From: Rehmannia glutinosa
Lineage: Eukaryota; Streptophyta; Magnoliopsida; Lamiales; Orobanchaceae
Assembly: GCA_016081115.2 (NCBI GenBank)
Contig: CM071928.1
Location: forward strand, 59,031,950-59,095,949
Reading direction: 5' to 3'
DNA: 64,000 bases
Below are positions 58,446 to 64,000 of this stretch, piece by piece. The notes under the pieces are model-generated. The model saw nothing but the letters and a program-made list of their open reading frames with translations, was not told where the DNA came from and ran no database searches. A program made the position numbers and the translations under genes. Within the stretch, counting starts at the first letter, position 1. Each line of letters opens with the position of its first letter.

Positions 58446-60663
58446 CTCTACTTCTCTAAAAACACAAATGTTTCTGTCAAATTTTGCATTGACTAAAACA
58501 CCCCTGCAATCTCTTAATTACAAGGGTTACAAAGTAATTAATGTGGATTGTATTAATTACAAGGGTTACATAGTATTTAATTGTTTCGGTCCCCACTCGA
58601 AACACATGGAAATCTAGGAATGTCCCTGATTCAAAATCCATAACCTTCTTCGTAAATTCTGTTCGGACTTTGGTTGTTATTCAATTTCAATAATTAATTG
58701 CTTCCTTCTCTTTCATGTTTATGAGTCCTCTTTTTAATTGTATGTAATGATTTTTTTTTAACATTTTTTGAAATATGTGTTGTAAATTGAATTGTATTAT
58801 TGCTCACTATTTTAAGGATATGATGGGAGATATTTTGGTGATTGTTTTATTTTCTGGTATTTAGAAGGTTGTCCTCACATGTAACTATATAGTTCTCTGT
58901 TAGTCTCTCTTTGGGATTACCAAGACATGAGAATTATTTAATACTTAATACATAGTTTAATGTGGTTTATAGGAAACTTATTGCTATGGTGGTTTGAGGA
59001 TGACAAAACTGATGTGTAAAGGTGGAATTGTTAATCAAGTGGCTTTTTAACTGTAATGTCTTTATTAGATTCAGAACAAGAATGTGTTGTGAGTTATCAA
59101 GGCCGAATTTTTTCTCTACATTTATATTTTCCATTGTGATTTTATTGATTGAAACTTAACAGCACTATTTCATTTCATGTATTACAAATTTCCATTATGA
59201 TTTTATAAATTGAAATTTAACCGCCCTATGCATTGTTTATAGATTTTGGTGTCATGAATATAATCAGTTGAGTTTACCTATTTTCTTTGTAATATGTTCT
59301 TGTCTTGGCTCAATTTATTTTAGATGTCTGTTATGCACTACATGCTTATACAATATATCTCTCTTTCTCTATATATCTATGCATACATACTAGCATACTG
59401 CCAACAATACCACACATTTGACTACAAAAATTTGAAACCCTCCAAAACAATGCCAGACAATTTAAGCAAATTTGCAAAGTAGCAAGTCTTTATAAATTCC
59501 AAAAACCTAGGCAAATTGATGTACTGAATAAGAGATGATCAAGCCATTGAAATGACTTTTGTTTTAACATATAAGTTTTATTCCTGGTGACAATTTGAAA
59601 TATTTGTCATCTTCTTCCTCTTTCTGTCTCCGTTAAAGGGTCACCAATCCATAATCAAAAGTTCACTCGGATTTTTTGAAGTACATTTTTTGCTCCATGC
59701 TGTAAAAAGTTACAACTTAGGATGAATGGTTTCTAGAAGGATTATATATTTTGATACATCTGCAATTTGACAGGAAACAATAAACTTGAACACGTTGCAA
59801 CATGGGCGAGTACATTGTCCATTTAAACAACGCATATGCTCTCATTTGTCTACCACACTTGGTAATGTTTTCTATACTATGATGATACAGTTGTCCTTTA
59901 CCTATCCAATCATCGAGTATCCTACTCATATAGTCTGGCTGCTCAAATTCACACTGAATTTCTTGCCGATGCCCAAAAAAACAAAAAATAAACATGGCAA
60001 AAAAGTCCATCCCATGCTCTCATCAAAATTTTATTATTTAATAAAAATAGATATATGTTTCTCTCGTATATTTCTTCGCTGCATTTGTTAGAATTCCGAC
60101 ATTCATTTTTCAACTAGCTTCTCAATGTGCTTGAAATGGTTTGTTTATGTTTTTCGACATATTTCCATTCTTAATTTATTCTTTCAAAAATAAAACATAA
60201 ATATATATATTAGATTCTCCAGTACATTATCCGCATAAGCCATCAATTCTACAAAAATGAAGCATGAACTTATTGTAATTGAATATCACGATTAACTCTG
60301 GTGTATTTGATTTTGACTTTCTCAAGATTGAATATTTGACATATGATTTTCTTATGGAGGAAGGAGATTGAAGGAATGGCAAAAGAATTCAACATAATCA
60401 AGGCAAAAAATCATACTATTCTTTTTCAACTTTTTCTTCTTTAACATGTTCAATCATTCTTTATAAGAAAAGGCAAATATTTTGCACGTACTCTAGGCAA
60501 GAAATTATTTCTTCTCATATTAGATCATTCTTCCAAAACATCTTTGATCATTCTTTTTTTTTTTAGTTTTCTCCTGTTCGATCAACATCTGAATGGTCAA
60601 TGAGTATGTTTTGTACTTCCAATATTAACATAGATTAAGATATATTGTTGTCCTGTTCTACTA
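58446..60663. other. Low-complexity flank with one unassigned open frame
   Basis: A short direct repeat TAATTACAAGGGTTACA occurs at 58517 and 58555. The minus-strand frame 60010-59717 (SRILDDWIGKGQ, SIENI, RAYALFKWT) weakly resembles the N-terminal helix of P-class PPR proteins, but the match is short. No other gene is visible. Confidence 0.3.
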
Positions 60664-60788
60664 TCTATATACTACTATCCTAAAAGTGCGAAAGTTTCTC
60701 GAACCCACCGCACCCGACATTTTCTCTGTCTAATCGAAACCGAAACTGATGAACAAAAGAATTTCACTCTGTTTTTAGTGATATTTAG

Positions 60789-60864
60789 CTCAAGAGTTTA
60801 TCTTGGAAGTGAAAATATCATTAAGGACAGAGGTTGGTTGGACGGATTAATGTTGTTGCGCGAG
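60789..60864 (+). pseudogene. Exon-like block of unknown gene
   Basis: TTTAG acceptor, then an open frame encoding SRVYLGSENIIKDRGWLDGL, then GAG|GTAATT donor. 76 bp. I do not recognise the family. A second such candidate is about 61881-61961 (KRKIRIDQHTREKKTK, ending AAG|GTAAGA). These could be captured exons of the candidate Helitron. Confidence 0.35.
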
Positions 60865-62244
60865 GTAATTTAAGATTGTAGATGTCAATTGGTTGGTGAA
60901 GTTTTTGGGTTCTTTTCAAACACATGTTTTTCTTCTTTTCTAGATCAATATTCTGTGTTTTTCTTTCCGTTTGATATAAACTGTTCTTGCTCATACATGT
61001 TCTGTATCTTTTTATTTGTTTTGAAACTAAAAAACTAAAGTTTGTTTACTTGAGCATTAAGGACGTTAGGCATTTTCTGATTACATTACGGCAAAATCTG
61101 CAAATTCTGTTGCTGAAGAAGAACAAATATTTCATCAACCTTCTGGAAGCGGGATGGAAATAGGATTCATTTTCTTATTCCCTCTTATCCAAACTTCATT
61201 AATCTTGAACTCTTATTACGTGGACAAAGGGATTCTCTATTGAAGACATGGAATAATCTTTCTCTCTTAAGCAACAATTATTTATTTTTATTTCATTTGT
61301 TTATTAGTTTAGGAAGTTACCAATGGTATCTATTAATTGTGATTTTTGTATGAAAACTGCTTTGCTGCCTCAGATTTTATTATTTCATGTTGTATCCAAG
61401 AAATTAACTTATCGTATACACAAACTGATTTAACCTTCATTTTGGTGCCATTTCTGTCCTCTGAAATCATGAAAAAAAGAAATTATTCATCTAAACAAAT
61501 AGATAACCCTCTTAGTACATTCCACTTCTCTAGCTTAGACCTTAGTTTAGTTGGTCTGAGACTACAAGAACAAACACACAAAGAAAACAAAAACGCAATG
61601 CTCCCACTAACTGAAAGCATTATTATGTTATAAAAATTGGATCAGATGGTGAGAGTGGTTGGATATTATGTAGTTGAAATGAGTCTATAGAATTTGAGTT
61701 GGATATTAAATTTTCATCTGTTTTATTGCCATTGGATGTGTAGGTTTTGTGGATTGGATGTGTAAATATGTGTGTTTGCATTTAGGAGCATATTATGTAT
61801 TTATTTTATGATTTCTAAGTTTTCTGCTGGTTTTGGAATTAATTTGATTATGCTTACTATTTTTTCTTTTTGGTTGATTGGCCTAAGAGAAAGATTAGGA
61901 TTGACCAACATACTAGAGAGAAGAAGACTAAGGAGAGGGAAAAACCCATGCATGTACTCAAGGTAAGAAACCATAATATGTCCAACAATAGAATTCTCTA
62001 TTGAGAAAAGAGTAGCCAAATATTCTTTCTTTTGAATTGGTGGAAGTGGTCAGACAGGTTTTCTTGTTGATTTATTTATTTACAATGTGGCAGTTGGATA
62101 AGAAATCCTAATCTAGCCTTTTTTATAGTCATATGTTTCTTCAAGCTATAATGTCTTTTAGAAAAAAAAAAAAAAGAATTTGTTGACTTTCATTAATCCT
62201 GAAAGACTTTTCGATGATTGCTTCTTCGTGATACATAATTTATA

Positions 62245-62532
62245 GGGATAATTACATAAAAACCCCTCAAGATTTGGGCTAATTACAAAAAAATCTGGTG
62301 ATGTTTCAAAATTACAAAATGCCCCCTCAAGTTTTGATTATGTTTAAATTTAAGTGGGTAACTTTAATATTTCTATAAATATAATGGGGGTTTTGAAATA
62401 TTTTGTCCTTATGAAGGGTAATGCAAGATGGAATCAAACCTCAAGATTTTTTTTTTTAATTTTCATAAATCTCTGGAGTATTTTGTAATTAGCTCGAACC
62501 TCAATTTTTTTTTTTTTTTTTGTAATTATATT
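62245..62532. mobile_element. MITE with long inverted ends
   Basis: The left end GATAATTACATAAAAACCCC, then CTAATTACAAAAAAATCT, is repeated inverted at the right end (TTTTGTAATTAGCTCGAACC ... TGTAATTATAT). About 288 bp. The TIR is over 50 bp and imperfect, which suggests a Mutator-type MITE, but no target duplication is clear. Confidence 0.55.
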
Positions 62533-62796
62533 AATATTGCTATCACAAGTTGTCTTCAAGAGCAATGATCTATGTGACTTTATATTTTTAAATACTGAGT
62601 CTCGATGTTGTTCATGGACTTGAGCATATGAATGACTATTTAGTATTTAACGTCATATTCTGTGTCGGAGTGAAAAATTCTTCATTTTGATCCACACTAT
62701 AAATCAGATCGCTTCAGGTTGACTCACTCTTCAACGTTTTTTCACCTTGCTTTTTCAATTATCTAAATATAACCCTGTTTTTGGAGAGAAGTGGCG

Positions 62797-63170
62797 AACC
62801 CGACTTTTGTATCGGGCTTGTGTGCTTAGGCTGTTGTGCAATCGATATAAGTTTTCTTGAATTTTTGCATGGAGAAGGAATGGGATTTCAGGATTATGTT
62901 TGCTTCTGGTGGAATGCCTTGTTTACATTCTGCATTGTGCACAACTTGTGTGGCTATTTGTCATGGGGTTGCTGATTCTTTGTTTCCAGCTTGTTTGGGG
63001 TTTTGTTTGATTGTTGTGTGATGCTATTAGCTGATGTTCTCAATCTAGTAGTTGAGGATTTGTTCCCAATAAGCCAAAGAAAGCTGGAGGAACTTGTTGG
63101 TCACACTCCTTCCCAGGGCTCTACTCGGCATCCTGGTCGCTTGGATATGTTGCTAGGTCTGCCATCTGAT
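62797..63170 (+). pseudogene. Divergent-PAP2 family protein (acid phosphatase/haloperoxidase-related), decayed
   Basis: A frame through about 62800-63020 gives KEWDFRIMFASGGMP, LHSALCTTC, AICHGVADSLFPACLGF. The frame from 63000 gives VLNLVVEDLF, ISQRKLEELVGHTPSQ, and the next gives ALLGILVAWIC. This is the order of the plant membrane protein family of DUF212/divergent PAP2. Lesions: a TAA where a Lys is usual before VFLNF, CLHS for the conserved SSHS, loss of a segment before VLNL (the usual VRRHAG part), loss of two or three residues before ISQRK, and a frameshift after GHTPSQ. No intron interrupts the block. The product would be a membrane protein; this copy is dead. Confidence 0.75.
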
Positions 63171-63354
63171 ATGCTTCCTATGGTGTCTCTTTCAGATAGC
63201 AACAGATGCGCATGATACTATTAATCTTACTATTAATCTTTGAGGGTATGATGGTGGATGTTGAATACAAAACGAAGATATTTCAAGGCTAAATATTGGA
63301 CCAAAATGGAAGGTAGGGAAAGTGGAGTGGTGAGGCTATCCCTCTTGTATAATT

Positions 63355-63765
63355 TTATATTCCTAATACAACTATATTCTTTTAATGTGTTTGTTTATTA
63401 TTATTCAGTTTTAAAGTTGATATTATCATAATTATAGAATACCTGAATCAAAATAATATATCATAAAAATAAAATAGAATAGAATAATTCAAGTATGATT
63501 TAAAAAGTTAAAGGGCTTCTTCATCATTGTAGAACATTTTAATGAAGAATTGGATATAATTCATCCTATATATATAATTCGATATATATATATATATATA
63601 TATATATAATTCGTTATTTAAGACCCTTAATTATATCAATTTTACTCAAAATTTCCCCAGTATAGGTCTATTATATAATCAATCATATAAAATAATATTC
63701 TTTTTAATGTATGTTTGCATATTATTATTCAATTTTAAAGATGATATTATCATAATCATGGAACT
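63355..63765. repeat. Direct repeat pair near the right edge
   Basis: The segment around 63378-63440 (TTTAATGTGTTTGTTTATTATTATTCAG, TTTTAAAGTTGATATTATC) recurs at 63702-63763 with few changes, about 325 bp apart. A (TA)n run lies between (63578-63608). Confidence 0.65.
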
Positions 63766-64000
63766 ATTGAGTAAGAGAGTGCATTGGAATATTTTCTGAA
63801 CTATTGGAATGAATTCTTTCCCCTCCCGTGTAGACATGATTTGACGAAAGGATCAATATTCGGAAAGACATTTGTAAGAATTTCACAAAGAAATTAAAAA
63901 AAATACTCAATCTCAAGCAGAAGATAATATTCACCAAAATAAAACAAGATGATGATCGATGAAGTTTCATTTGATTCTTTGACAATTTCATTTAAATTTT

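Larger units (their letters stand above)
60664..64000 (+). mobile_element. Candidate Helitron, 5' end only
   Basis: A|TCTATATACTACTATCCTAAA at 60663 onward has the TC start and T/A/C-rich terminus of plant Helitrons, preceded by A. No hairpin-plus-CTRR 3' end is seen before the window ends, so the right boundary is unknown; the end given is the window end. Confidence 0.35.

Noticed and set aside
59717..60010. PPR protein
   Set aside because: Only about 40 residues weakly resemble a P-class PPR N-terminus and no repeat follows; kept only as a remark in the flank entry.
60664..64000. Complete Helitron on the right side
   Set aside because: No hairpin plus CTRR end was found before the window edge, so only the 5' end is claimed.

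Overview
This is plant nuclear DNA, most likely from a eudicot, and it is almost entirely transposable elements. The case rests on Sirevirus-type Ty1/copia retrotransposons, an L1-like LINE with a C-terminal RNase H, Helitron termini, MITEs and fragments of plant gene families (a REM-type B3 factor and a divergent-PAP2 protein). I see no intact host gene, tRNA, rRNA or CRISPR array. Nearly every coding stretch is frameshifted.

Left part (1-18,341). Element D, a minus-strand deletion-derivative copia element, occupies 1-5,782; its left LTR runs off the window. It abuts a MULE-like non-autonomous element filled with a palindromic AT-rich array (to about 6,985). A small GAGAC-ended MITE follows at 7,186. 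Next comes LTR-like non-coding DNA that appears split by a minus-strand Helitron (8,240-11,625) carrying exons of a two-domain B3 gene. A minisatellite (13,903-14,338) leads to a 5'-truncated LINE (14,530-18,341) with a perfect 15-bp target-site duplication.

Middle part (18,342-24,107). A Harbinger-like TIR element with TAA duplication (19,265-21,768) contains a second copy of the MULE-like family, here loaded with a different palindrome, GGCACGATATCGTGCC. A 50-bp tandem array and a promoter-like, LTR-like stretch follow.

Nest (24,108-58,445). Element A, a gag-only minus-strand relative of D, was entered twice. Element C (plus strand, 28,237-42,257, TSD TCGTT) sits in its interior. Element B (minus strand, 43,567-57,727, TSD ATTAT) sits in its 5' LTR. 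B and C are the same family: about 14 kb, with LTRs of about 1.5 kb, an initiator-Met-type primer site, gag, protease, integrase, RT and RNase H, plus a third ORF region of about 4.6 kb after pol. A alone lost its 5' U3 end on the right side.

Right part (58,446-64,000). Low-complexity flank, a probable Helitron 5' end at 60,664, an exon-like block, a MITE and a broken divergent-PAP2 pseudogene.

The main oddities are: (1) one TIR-element family whose interior palindromic satellites differ completely between copies; (2) a Helitron holding spliced B3 exons; (3) CpG-creating lesions at CAG/CTG sites that break element C and parts of B, even between the two LTRs of one insertion, and that look like consensus error at CHG-methylated cytosines; (4) ACCGGT clusters and hairpin arrays in the A/D LTRs.
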